Positions 50,289 to 59,678 of a stretch of DNA of 64,000 nt are shown here, in pieces. The translations under genes and the position numbers were made by a program. Source of the DNA: Lentzea xinjiangensis (GTDB taxonomy: Bacteria; Actinomycetota; Actinomycetes; Mycobacteriales; Pseudonocardiaceae); the NCBI RefSeq assembly GCF_900110955.1, contig NZ_FOFR01000001.1, positions 62,001 through 126,000 on the forward strand. The letters are read 5' to 3'. Each line of letters opens with the position of its first letter. Position 1 is the first letter of the stretch. Below the pieces are notes generated by a model. The model searched no databases and was not told the DNA's origin. It was given only the letters and a program-made list of their open reading frames with translations.

Positions 50289-51707
50289 ATGTCGACCATG
50301 ACTCGCCAGGTCGTGTACGTAGTCCCGGACGTCACCGAGCCGTCCGGCGGCGTGCGCGCCATGTACCGGCACGCGGAGCTCGCCGGGCGCACCGGTTTCG
50401 ACGCCAAGGTGTGGCACTTCGCCGAGGGGTTCCAGGTCGGCTGGTTCTCGTCGTCCGCGCAGGTCATCAGCGGGGAGACCTGCGAGCTCGGCCCCGACGA
50501 CCTGCTGGTCGTGCCCGAGGTGATGGTGCTGGACGGCTTCGACCCGGCCCCCGGCGTGCGCAAGGTCGTCTACAACCAGAACCACTACTACACGTTCGAC
50601 AACTTCAGCGGCACCGACTACCCGGCGTGGAAGCCCACGCCGCAGGTGTGGGCCGGTTCCACGGCGAGCGTGGACGTGCTGACGGCGCTGCACCCGAAGC
50701 TGAAGGTGCAGCTCGTGCCCTACGTGATCGACACCGAGCTGTACCGCTTCGCCGAGGAGCGCAAGCGCAAGGTCGTGCTGCTCCCCCGCAAGCGCCCGCG
50801 CGAGGCCGCCGTGCTGACCGCGCTGTTCCGCAACGACAAGCGGTTCGCCGGTGTCGAGGTCGTCTCGCTCGACGACGTCACCGAGCAGGAGGTGGCCGAC
50901 GAGCTGGCGGACGCGTCGGTGTTCATCGCGCTCGGCCGGGACGAGGGCTTCGGCCTGCCCGTCGCGGAAGCGCTCTGCGCGGGCTGCGTCGTCATCGGCT
51001 ACCCGGCGGGCGGTGGCGCCGAGCTGTTCGAGGCGCCGGGCGCGCACGCGGTCGAGGACGCCGACGTGCTGGCGGTCGTCGAGAAGGCGGCCGCGGTGCT
51101 CGCGCAGGAGCCGCCGATCGAGGAGCGCCGCTCGTACCGCGCGTGGATCGCGGAGCGGTACTCCGAGGAGTCGCTGGTCAAGCACCTGCAGACGGCGGTC
51201 GCGGCGGCCACGAGGACCAAGGCGAAGGGCGGCACGGCCCGCCACCCGCTGTCCCAGGTCGTCGTCCCCGAGGCCGACCCCGCCTCCGACCAGCTCGAGC
51301 GCAGCCTCCGGTTCGCCGAGGAGCAGAAGGCCGCCCGCGAGCGCGCCGAGTCGGTCGCGACCGGCCTGGAGGACGCGCTGGGCAAGGCCCTCGCCGAGCT
51401 CGACGAGTCGCGCCGCCGCGAGTACGTGGTCTCCCAGGAGCTGCACGACCTCAAGAACGAGTACAGCGAGCTGGCCAAGGCCGCCGAACGCCTCACCGCG
51501 CTCGACGAGGCCACGACGCTGCTCGCCGAGTACGCGCGCGACAACGACCGCCTCAACCGCAGGCTGGACGAGGAGATCCGCGAGCACCTGCACTGGCGCA
51601 CGACGTTGCAGGACAGGATCGCCGACCTGGAGCGCTCCACGTCGTGGCGCGTGACGGCGCCGCTGCGCAAGGCGACCGGCGTGATCAAGGGCGGCCGCAA
51701 TGCCTGA
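50289..51707 (+). CDS. GT4-like glycosyltransferase with C-terminal coiled coil
   Basis: 472 residues. GT-B type fold: the C-terminal lobe has ASVFIALGRDEGFGLPVAEA and LCAGCVVIGYPAGGG, the nucleotide-sugar site of GT4-like enzymes. After about residue 320 comes a long coiled coil (RFAEEQKAARERAESVATGL, and LDESRRREYVVSQELHDLKN) ending in STSWRVTAPLRK, a tail common in polysaccharide glycosyltransferases. ATG after GAGGGG. Overlaps the next gene by eight bases. Confidence 0.88.
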   Translation: MSTMTRQVVYVVPDVTEPSGGVRAMYRHAELAGRTGFDAKVWHFAEGFQVGWFSSSAQVISGETCELGPDDLLVVPEVMVLDGFDPAPGVRKVVYNQNHYYTFDNFSGTDYPAWKPTPQVWAGSTASVDVLTALHPKLKVQLVPYVIDTELYRFAEERKRKVVLLPRKRPREAAVLTALFRNDKRFAGVEVVSLDDVTEQEVADELADASVFIALGRDEGFGLPVAEALCAGCVVIGYPAGGGAELFEAPGAHAVEDADVLAVVEKAAAVLAQEPPIEERRSYRAWIAERYSEESLVKHLQTAVAAATRTKAKGGTARHPLSQVVVPEADPASDQLERSLRFAEEQKAARERAESVATGLEDALGKALAELDESRRREYVVSQELHDLKNEYSELAKAAERLTALDEATTLLAEYARDNDRLNRRLDEEIREHLHWRTTLQDRIADLERSTSWRVTAPLRKATGVIKGGRNA

Positions 51708-53655
51708 CCAGCGCACCGACCTGCGGCTGCGCGTGGTCCAGTCGCGGTTCCAGAACGCGTTCTTCCACGAGCTGGCGGAGGCGATCGTCGACGAGGCGAC
51801 CCGGCTGGGCGTGCCCGCCGACGTCGTGACGTCCGTCGTGGACACCGAGCCGGACGACGTCTTCGTCCTGCTGCCCACGCACGAGTACGCGGTGCTGGAG
51901 GGCGGGCAGTTCCTCGAGGACCCGCGCCTCGCCAAGCGCTGCATCGGCATCACCGCCGAGCAGCCGTCGTCGTCGCACTTCGACACGAACGTCTACTACG
52001 GGCACAAGCTTGGCGCCGTGTTCGACTTCAGCACGCTGTCGGTGAAGCGCTACCGGGCGCAGGGCATCGCGGCGGAGCACCTGCAGTTCGGCTGGACGCC
52101 CACCTGGGACGAGTTCGACGCGAACGCCGACGCCCACGAGCTCGACGTGTTGTTCATGGGCTGCGCGACGCCACGCCGTGAGCACGCTCTCTCGAAGATC
52201 GGCCGGCAGCTCTGGTCGCGCCGCAGCCGGTTGATCCTCTCGGACAACGCCGCCCCGAACACCGGCGACCACGCGGCGTTCGTCACGGGCGAACGCAAGC
52301 GGAAGCTGCTGGCGGGCAGCAAGGTCCTGGTCAACATCCACCAGGCCGACGAGCCGTACTTCGAGTGGCTGCGCGCCGCCGAGGCCGCGCACTGCGGCGC
52401 GGTGATGCTGTCCGAGACGTCGCTGCACACCGAGCCGTTCCGGCACGACGAGCACCTCGTGTTCTCCGCGCTGTCGTCGCTGCCGCACGCGCTGGCCGCG
52501 TTGCTGGAGGACCCGGACCGGCTGAAGGCGTTGCGCCGCAACGCCTACGAGCTGATCAGGGAGCACCCGTTCTCCGCCGGCGTCGAGAAGCTGCTGTCGG
52601 TGGCGCGGGACCTGCGCAAGACCCACGACGGCCACCGGTTGCGCCTCGGCCCGAGCCGCACGCAGCCGTTCCGCCAGCAGATCACCCCGGCCTGGGAGCG
52701 CGAGACCGACAGCGTCGACGCGGTGCGGCAGGCGATCCGCGAGATCCGCCTCGACATCATCGACCTGCGCCGGCGCGTCTCCACGGACCCCGCGATCGAC
52801 CCCACGCCGGTGATCGACCACCGCACGCCCGCGTGGGACCGCCGCACGCCGCGCGTCTCGGTGATCATGGCGCTGTACAACCACGAGCCGTACGTCGTGG
52901 AGGCGCTGGAGTCCGCCGCGTCCGGCACGTACAGCGACCTGGAGATCATCGTCGTCGACGACTGCTCCAACGACGGCTCGAACGCCACCGTGCGCAAGTG
53001 GATGGACAAGAGCCCGCACGTCCCCGTGACGCTGGTGCGGCACCCGGTCAACCGCGGCCTGCCGCGCTCTCGCAACGAGGCGTTCCGGCACGCCCGCGGC
53101 GAGCTCGTGTTCGTGCTCGACTCGGACAACGCGATCGTCCCGACGGGCCTGGAGCGCCTGGTGGCCGCCATCGACGCCGACCCGGAGGCGTCGTTCGCCT
53201 ACGGCGTGCTGCAGCGGTTCGACTCGACCGGTCCGGTGGGGCTCATGGGCGTGTGGCCGTGGGAGCCCTGGCGGCTGCGCTACGGCAACTACATCGACGC
53301 GATGGCGTTGATCAAGCACGAGGCGCTGGAGGAGCTCGAGGGCTACACGCTCGACCGCCGTCTGCACGGTTGGGAGGACTACGAGCTGTGGTGCCGGGTA
53401 GCCGAGAGCGGTGGACACGCAGCGCACGTGCAGACGATCGTCGGCCGCTACCGGCAGTCGGCGACCTCGATGCTCAGCCTCACGAACATCTCCCAGGACG
53501 CGGGCTTCGACGCCGTCCGGGAGAGCTGCCCGCGCCTCATGTCCGGGGCGCTGGAGCTGCAGGTCGACGCCCTCGGCGACTGGCTGTCCCGGGTCCGCGG
53601 CGAACGCGAGGCACGTGACGTGTGGCTCAGCAACTGGGAGGCGCAAAACGCCTAG
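51700..53655 (+). CDS. Two-domain glycosyltransferase (CgeB-like plus GT2)
   Basis: 651 residues. The N-terminal 330 resemble CgeB/YkvP-type GT-B glycosyltransferases (LVNIHQADEPYFEWLRAAEA, HEHLVFSAL-type spacing). From about residue 385 a GT2 domain follows: PRVSVIMALYNHEPYVVEAL, EIIVVDDCSNDGS, ELVFVLDSDN (DxD-type metal site) and HGWEDYELW as the catalytic ED region. Two transferases in one chain suggest successive sugar additions to one polymer. ATG overlaps the previous stop. Confidence 0.88.
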   Translation: MPDQRTDLRLRVVQSRFQNAFFHELAEAIVDEATRLGVPADVVTSVVDTEPDDVFVLLPTHEYAVLEGGQFLEDPRLAKRCIGITAEQPSSSHFDTNVYYGHKLGAVFDFSTLSVKRYRAQGIAAEHLQFGWTPTWDEFDANADAHELDVLFMGCATPRREHALSKIGRQLWSRRSRLILSDNAAPNTGDHAAFVTGERKRKLLAGSKVLVNIHQADEPYFEWLRAAEAAHCGAVMLSETSLHTEPFRHDEHLVFSALSSLPHALAALLEDPDRLKALRRNAYELIREHPFSAGVEKLLSVARDLRKTHDGHRLRLGPSRTQPFRQQITPAWERETDSVDAVRQAIREIRLDIIDLRRRVSTDPAIDPTPVIDHRTPAWDRRTPRVSVIMALYNHEPYVVEALESAASGTYSDLEIIVVDDCSNDGSNATVRKWMDKSPHVPVTLVRHPVNRGLPRSRNEAFRHARGELVFVLDSDNAIVPTGLERLVAAIDADPEASFAYGVLQRFDSTGPVGLMGVWPWEPWRLRYGNYIDAMALIKHEALEELEGYTLDRRLHGWEDYELWCRVAESGGHAAHVQTIVGRYRQSATSMLSLTNISQDAGFDAVRESCPRLMSGALELQVDALGDWLSRVRGEREARDVWLSNWEAQNA

Positions 53656-53727
53656 GCCTGGACCTTTCGTAGCCTAGGTTTCACTCGTTCGTGTTGTTCG
53701 GTCCTGGGGGAGGGGTTGGTTCACGCC

Positions 53728-54657
<930 letters not shown>

Positions 54658-54678
<21 letters not shown>

Positions 54679-55944
54679 CGTGAGGCCGGCGCGCGTCAGG
54701 ACGTCGACGTCGAGCAGGTTGCGGGTGTCCACCACGACCTGCCCGGTCATCGTCCCGGCGAGCGCCGCCCAGTCGAGCGAGCGGAACTGCGGCCACTCGG
54801 TCAGTACGACGAGCGCGTTCGCGTCCTTCGCCGCCTGCTGCACGTCGTCCACCACCGTGACGTCGTCCGTGACGCCCTCGACGGCCTGCGTGATCGCCGG
54901 GTCGTAGGCGACGAGCTCGGCGCCCTCCGCCTTGAGCATCTTCGCGATCTTCAGCGCCGGGGAGTCCCGCAGGTCGTTCGTGCCCGCCTTGAACGCGAGG
55001 CCCAGCAGCCCGAGCTTCTTGCCGGACAGGTCGCCGCCGACCGCCCCGGCGATCTTGCGGATGATCAGCCGGCTCTGCTTCTCGTTGGTGTTGATCGTGG
55101 CGGTGAGCAGCTCGAAGTCGTGGCCGGCCGCTTCGGCGATCTGCAGCAGCGCGTGGGTGTCCTTGGGCAGGCACGACCCGCCCCAGCCAGGCCCCGGCTG
55201 CAGGAACGACTGGCCGATGCGCTGGTCGAAGCCCATGCCCTCGGTGACGTTCGCGATGTCGGCGCCGAGCCGTTCGCACAGCTCGGCCATCGCGTTGACG
55301 TAGCTGAGCTTCATGGCGAGGAAGCAGTTGGCGCTGTACTTCACGAGCTCGGCGCTGGCGGCGTCCATGAGCACGGTGGGCGCGCCCAGGCGGGCGTAGA
55401 GGGCGCTGACCCGCTCGGCGGCGTTCTGGGCGTCCGACCCGACGACGATCCGGTCGGGGTGCATGAAGTCCCTGACCGCGCTGCCCTCGCGCAGGAACTC
55501 CGGGTTGCTGGCGACGAACACGTCGTCGCGTTCGAGCAGTTCGAGCACGCGGGCCGCCGTGCCGACCGGGACCGTGGACTTGTTGACCACGACGGTGCCC
55601 GGCGCGAGCAGGTCCTTCATCTCGGCCACGGCCGCCTCGACGGCCTTCAGGTCCGCGGCGCCGCCCTCGCCCATCGGCGTCGGCACGCAGAGGAAGACCA
55701 CCTCGGCGTCCCGCACGGCGTTGCGCACGCCGACGACGAACTCCAGGCGGCCGGCGGCCAGTCCCTCCTGGACCAGCTCCGGCAGACCGGGTTCGAAGAT
55801 CGAGACCTGCGCCCCGCGGAGCTGCTCGACCTTCTTCTCGTCGATGTCCGCGCAGATGACGTGGTGCCCCAGCGACGCGAGGCAGGCGGCTGACGTGAGC
55901 CCGACGTACCCGGCCCCGACGACCGCAACCCGGCGAACGAACAT
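54658..55944 (-). CDS. ugd: UDP-glucose 6-dehydrogenase (copy 1)
   Basis: 428 residues. Oxidises UDP-glucose to UDP-glucuronate using 2 NAD+. N-terminal GAGYVGLTSAACLA, the central KYSANCFLAMKLSYVNAMAE helix, catalytic Cys in GPGWGGSCLPKD, and C-terminal GLAFKAGTNDLRDSP. ATG at 55944; eight further codons are open upstream. Partner of the epimerase/decarboxylase encoded on the other strand. Confidence 0.94.
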
Positions 55945-56141
55945 CCCCGAACCGCCCTTGATCAGCACGACCAGATGAGCGCCGATCGTCGCACAGCTCC
56001 CGCGCGCGACGGGGCGGTTTTCACAGTGGGCGTGAGATCTCTCGCAGCGGTTGTGTCAAGAACGCGGGTCGGTGCGGCTTGCAACCGCCGAAGAGTGCTA
56101 CACGTCTACTACGGGTGTAGGTCACCACTCGGAGGCGACGA

Positions 56142-56273
56142 ATGTGGATCACCGTGACGTTAGTCACATTGGGCGGTGTGGCGTTCCTGACGCGAACCGT
56201 AGTGACCGTCCTGGCCGTTTCCTCGGCCAAGAAGACAGGTGATTACCCTGAGCCACAGACGTCCACCAATTGA
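56142..56273 (+). CDS. 43-residue single-span membrane protein
   Basis: Starts ATG six bases after a perfect GGAGG. The first 28 residues are one membrane span (WITVTLVTLGGVAFLTRTVV ...), followed by a short polar tail (SSAKKTGDYPEPQTSTN). It fills part of the 440-base interval between ugd and the next gene. Not recognised; the strong ribosome site and clean span argue for a real small gene. Confidence 0.55.
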   Translation: MWITVTLVTLGGVAFLTRTVVTVLAVSSAKKTGDYPEPQTSTN

Positions 56274-56385
56274 GATACTCTTTCGGACTACGGCTTACGG
56301 ACGAACGTTGACTTACCGTACGATCCTTTCGGGTCGTATGACTGAACGGTCACTCCAAAGGTGACCCCACAGGGGTAGGTGCGCC

Positions 56386-56760
56386 ATGGACCACGCACTG
56401 AGCAAGGTCATCGAGCTGCGCGAGAACGGGTTTCAGTTCCTCCACCTGAGGGACGACGCCGGGCAGCTCGACCGCATCATGGCGTTCAAACAGCGCAGAG
56501 GATTCATCGACTCGATCCTGTTCTGGTCCGAGACCGAGGCGCGCGCGGGACGACTGCCCGCCGTCCGCGACTCGGCCCGGCCGGCCCAGGCGGTCTGGAT
56601 CTACGAGGGCCCGCTGGTCGAGGCCGTCGACCGGCTGCTCGACCTGCCGGAACCGGGCGCCCGCAACGCCCCGTCGCTGATGAAGGCGACCGCGTCCGAC
56701 CTGGCCGTCGTCACGACGCTGCCGTTCAAGCTCAAGCTGCCGCCAGGGGCGATTGCCTGA
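56386..56760 (+). CDS. Conserved soluble protein of unknown function
   Basis: 124 residues, no membrane span, mixed alpha/beta (KVIELRENGFQFLHLRDDAG; RGFIDSILFWSETEARAGRL). Starts ATG. Followed by a CCGCCGC/GCGGCGG hairpin at 56784-56802 without a T-run. No motif allows a function to be assigned. Confidence 0.75.
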   Translation: MDHALSKVIELRENGFQFLHLRDDAGQLDRIMAFKQRRGFIDSILFWSETEARAGRLPAVRDSARPAQAVWIYEGPLVEAVDRLLDLPEPGARNAPSLMKATASDLAVVTTLPFKLKLPPGAIA

Positions 56761-57053
56761 CTCACGGGTCAATCTATTTCGAGCCGCCGCGTTTTGCGGC
56801 GGAGATGAACGCTGCCCCGTCCAGCGCGACAACTGCGCAATTCGCCCGATTTCCGGACACCGGGACGATCCGAGGCGTCACCGCTCGAGTTCGACCACGG
56901 TCCAAACGGTACGGATGCGATCCGGAGTTCGAGATTCCGGACGCGACTTTGCACCGTCGAACTGGAGTGGTTTCCCTCCAAGGGATGAAGAAGTTCCCTC
57001 GCCTGAGTTACGCAGCTTGATGTAGAGGGTCCGATTGCGACACTTTCGCGCCT

Positions 57054-57401
57054 ATGAACCTCAGGAAGACCGTCGCGGGGGCCGCTGTTGCCCTCGGCAG
57101 CGCCACCGTCATGCTCGGCCTGGGTGGGATCGCACACGCTGACACCGCGGACGCCACCGCGCACGCGCGGCCCGACTTCGGTGGCGAGCTCGGTGAGCTC
57201 GCGACCGTCGGCGACCTCGCGAAGGTCGACACCGCGGACGCGGGCGGCAAGCTCCAGGCGCTCAACGGCCAGCGGCCGAACGTGGTCGCGCTCGTCGACG
57301 ACGTCGACGCGAGTGGCAGCGGTCTTCCCGTCGCCTCGCTGCTCGGTCTCCACCAGCGGCCGGCGGAGTCGGCGAGCGGCTTCGCGCACGTCGACATCTG
57401 A
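57054..57401 (+). CDS. Small secreted protein of unknown function (1)
   Basis: 115 residues with a clear Sec signal peptide (TVAGAAVALGSATVMLGLGG, cleavage probably after AHA) and an acidic mature part of about 85 residues. No cysteines. A second small secreted protein follows on the same strand. Function unknown. Confidence 0.75.
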   Translation: MNLRKTVAGAAVALGSATVMLGLGGIAHADTADATAHARPDFGGELGELATVGDLAKVDTADAGGKLQALNGQRPNVVALVDDVDASGSGLPVASLLGLHQRPAESASGFAHVDI

Positions 57402-57427
57402 TCCAACCAGCACTTCCTGGCCGGGGC

Positions 57428-57461
57428 GGCGCCCGATTCCCTCCCCCTCGAATCGGGCGCC
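57428..57461 (+). terminator. Hairpin between two small secreted protein genes
   Basis: GGCGCCCGATT (57428-57438) and AATCGGGCGCC (57451-57461) form a perfect 11-bp stem with a 12-base loop. There is no T-run, so it may be a weak terminator or an mRNA-end/processing structure. Confidence 0.5.
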
Positions 57462-57498
57462 GTTCCACTTCCCCGTGTTCTCCTAGGAGCGAAACGCC

Positions 57499-57711
57499 TT
57501 GAGCATCAAGAAGATCGTCGCTTCCGCCGGTATCGCCGCCGGCGCGTTCGCCGCACTGGCGGGCACCGCGCAGGCCGCACCGCAGCTCCCGCAGATCGAC
57601 CCGATCGAGCAGCTCAACACCGTCACGCGTGCCGTGAGCGTCAACGCGCTGAAGCACTCCGGCGGCAACGTGGGAACCGTGCAGGACGGCGCCGGGACCA
57701 TCAACGGCTAG
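57499..57711 (+). CDS. Small secreted protein of unknown function (2)
   Basis: 70 residues. TTG start eight bases after AGGAGCG. Signal peptide (IVASAGIAAGAFAALAGTAQ, cleavage after AQA) leaves a mature peptide of about 44 residues (APQLPQIDPIEQLNTVTRAV ...). No cysteines. Its TAG is directly followed by the CTAG target of the MITE. Confidence 0.75.
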   Translation: MSIKKIVASAGIAAGAFAALAGTAQAAPQLPQIDPIEQLNTVTRAVSVNALKHSGGNVGTVQDGAGTING

Positions 57712-57715
57712 CTAG

Positions 57716-57874
57716 GGCGCGTCCCGTGAGTCTCGTCCGCGATAGTCGCGGCCGAGGGCCCCGGAGGCGGCACCGCCGCAACGCCCGAATACGCCCGGTA
57801 TGAGGACGTCGCGGCGGCACCGCCTCCGGAACTCTCGCCCGTGACTCTCATCGAACGGACTCACGGGACAAGCC
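57716..57874. mobile_element. 159-bp MITE with IS5-like CTAG target duplication
   Basis: Terminal inverted repeats GGCGCGTCCCGTGAGTC (57716-57732) and, at the right end, the reverse of GGCTTGTCCCGTGAGTC (57858-57874) agree at 15 of 17 positions. Identical CTAG flanks (57712-57715 and 57875-57878) form the target duplication. Inside, a second inverted repeat (CCGGAGGCGG..CCGCCGC and its complement, about 57761-57830) makes the element a long hairpin. It has no ORF. YTAR-type targets point to an IS5-group transposase acting in trans. Confidence 0.85.
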
Positions 57875-59659
57875 CTAGCGGCCTGCCGCGTAGCCCTGCG
57901 CGCCGCGCGGGTTCGCGCCCGCGCGCAGCAGTCCGTCCGCGGAGTCCCTCCCCACGGCCGACATCCGGCCGAGGGTCCACTCGCCGGCGTCCACGACCTG
58001 GTGGCCACGCGCTCGCAACGCAGCCAGGACGTCCACGCCGGCGCGGGACTCGATGACCAGCTCCCCCGGCGTCCAGGCGCGCGGGTAGAACGAACTCGGG
58101 AACGCGTTCGTGTGCCACATCGGCGAGTCGATGGCCTCCTGCAGGTTCAGGCCCGCGCGGTGCGCCAGCCAGAAACCGAGCTGCCACTGGTCCTGCTGGT
58201 CACCGCCGGGCGTGCCGAACGCCAGCGCCGCCTCGCCGCCCCGCAGCGCCATCGACGGCGACAGCGTGATCCGCGGGCGCTTGCCGGGGGCCAGCGAGTT
58301 CGGCACACCCCTGTCCAGCCAGAACATCTGGGCGCGGCTGCCCAGGCAGAAGCCGAGCGACGGGATCGTCGGCGAGGACTGGAGCCAGCCGCCGGACGGG
58401 GTCGCGGACACCATGTTGCCCCAGCGGTCCACGACGTCCACGTGCACGGTGTCGCCGCGTGTCGCACCGGTGCGTTCCACCGTCGGCTCACCGATCGCGC
58501 CCATCGCGTCGAGCGGGGCGCCGGCCGAGGCACCGCGCAGGATGTGCTGGGGCAGCACCGGCTCGCGGCCGTCGGGCGAGCCCGGCCGCAGCTCGAAGGA
58601 CGCGGTCTCGGAAATCAGCGCGCGGCGTTCGGCCGCGTACTCGCGCGAGACGAGGGTCGCGAGCGGGACGTCGTCGACGTCGCCGTACCAGGCTTCCCGG
58701 TCGGCGAACGCGAGCTTCGCCGCTTCGACGGCGAGGTGGACGGTCTCCGCCGTCGGCTTGCCGTCCACGTAGGACAGGTCGTACCCCTCCAGCAGCCGCA
58801 ACTGTTGCGCCAGAACGGGTCCCTGCGTCCAGGCGCCGGCCTTGACGAGTGACCACTCGCCGAAGTCGACGACCAGCGCGTCCTCGTAGGACGCCTCCCA
58901 GGTCGCCATGTCGGCGCCGGTCAGCACCCCCGCGTGGGCGCGGCCGGAGTCGTCGCGGAACTCGGAGCGGCAGAACTCGTCGATCTGCGCGGCGACGAAC
59001 CCCTGCGACCAGGCCCTGCGCCCGGCCTCGATCTGCGCCTCGCGGTCGGAGCCGGCGGCCTCGGCGGCGGCGAGCAGCCACTCCCACGTGTCGGCGAGCT
59101 TCGGGTTGCGGAAGCGGCGACCGGGTGCCGGCACCGCACCACCGGGCAGCCACTGCGCGGCCGACGTCGGCCAGTGGTCCCGGAACAGGTCCTGCACCAG
59201 CGAGATGGTGTGCGTGGCCCGCTCCACGAGCGGGAAGCCGTCGCGGGCGTACCCGATCGCCTTGTCCAGCACGTCGCGCAACGACTTGGTGCCGTGGTCA
59301 CGCAGAAGAGTCAGCCAGCCGTCCCACGCCCCCGGCACGGTCGCGGCCAGCAACCCGCTGCCGGGCACCATTTCCAGGCCGAGCCCGGTGTAGTGCTCGA
59401 TCGTCGCGCCGGCGGGTGCCACGCCCTGGCCGTTCAGCACGCGCGGGGCGGCGCCGGCCCTCGCGAACACGATCGGGACCTCGCCGCCGGGGCCGTTGAG
59501 GTGCGGTTCCACCACCTGGAGGACGAAACCCGCGGTCACGGCGGCGTCGAACGCGTTGCCGCCGTCCTCGAGCACCGCCATGGCCGCCGCGGAGGCCAGC
59601 CAGTGGGTCGATGCGACCATGCCGAAGGTGCCGACGAGTTCAGGGCGCGTGGTGAACAC
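57875..59659 (-). CDS. ggt: Gamma-glutamyltransferase
   Basis: About 594 residues of the Ntn-hydrolase GGT family: ASTHWLASAAAMAVLEDGGN, NGPGGEVPIV, the self-cleavage/nucleophile Thr in TRGDTVHVDVVD, and FGTPGGDQQDQW. There is no signal peptide, so it is probably cytoplasmic or a GGT-like acylase/transpeptidase. Its stop codon is formed by the CTAG flank of the MITE. The GTG at 59659 is the most conservative start; the frame is open to 59710, overlapping ugd copy 2. Confidence 0.9.
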   Translation of the reverse strand: MFTTRPELVGTFGMVASTHWLASAAAMAVLEDGGNAFDAAVTAGFVLQVVEPHLNGPGGEVPIVFARAGAAPRVLNGQGVAPAGATIEHYTGLGLEMVPGSGLLAATVPGAWDGWLTLLRDHGTKSLRDVLDKAIGYARDGFPLVERATHTISLVQDLFRDHWPTSAAQWLPGGAVPAPGRRFRNPKLADTWEWLLAAAEAAGSDREAQIEAGRRAWSQGFVAAQIDEFCRSEFRDDSGRAHAGVLTGADMATWEASYEDALVVDFGEWSLVKAGAWTQGPVLAQQLRLLEGYDLSYVDGKPTAETVHLAVEAAKLAFADREAWYGDVDDVPLATLVSREYAAERRALISETASFELRPGSPDGREPVLPQHILRGASAGAPLDAMGAIGEPTVERTGATRGDTVHVDVVDRWGNMVSATPSGGWLQSSPTIPSLGFCLGSRAQMFWLDRGVPNSLAPGKRPRITLSPSMALRGGEAALAFGTPGGDQQDQWQLGFWLAHRAGLNLQEAIDSPMWHTNAFPSSFYPRAWTPGELVIESRAGVDVLAALRARGHQVVDAGEWTLGRMSAVGRDSADGLLRAGANPRGAQGYAAGR

Positions 59660-59678
59660 CCCATAAAGGTATGCGACG

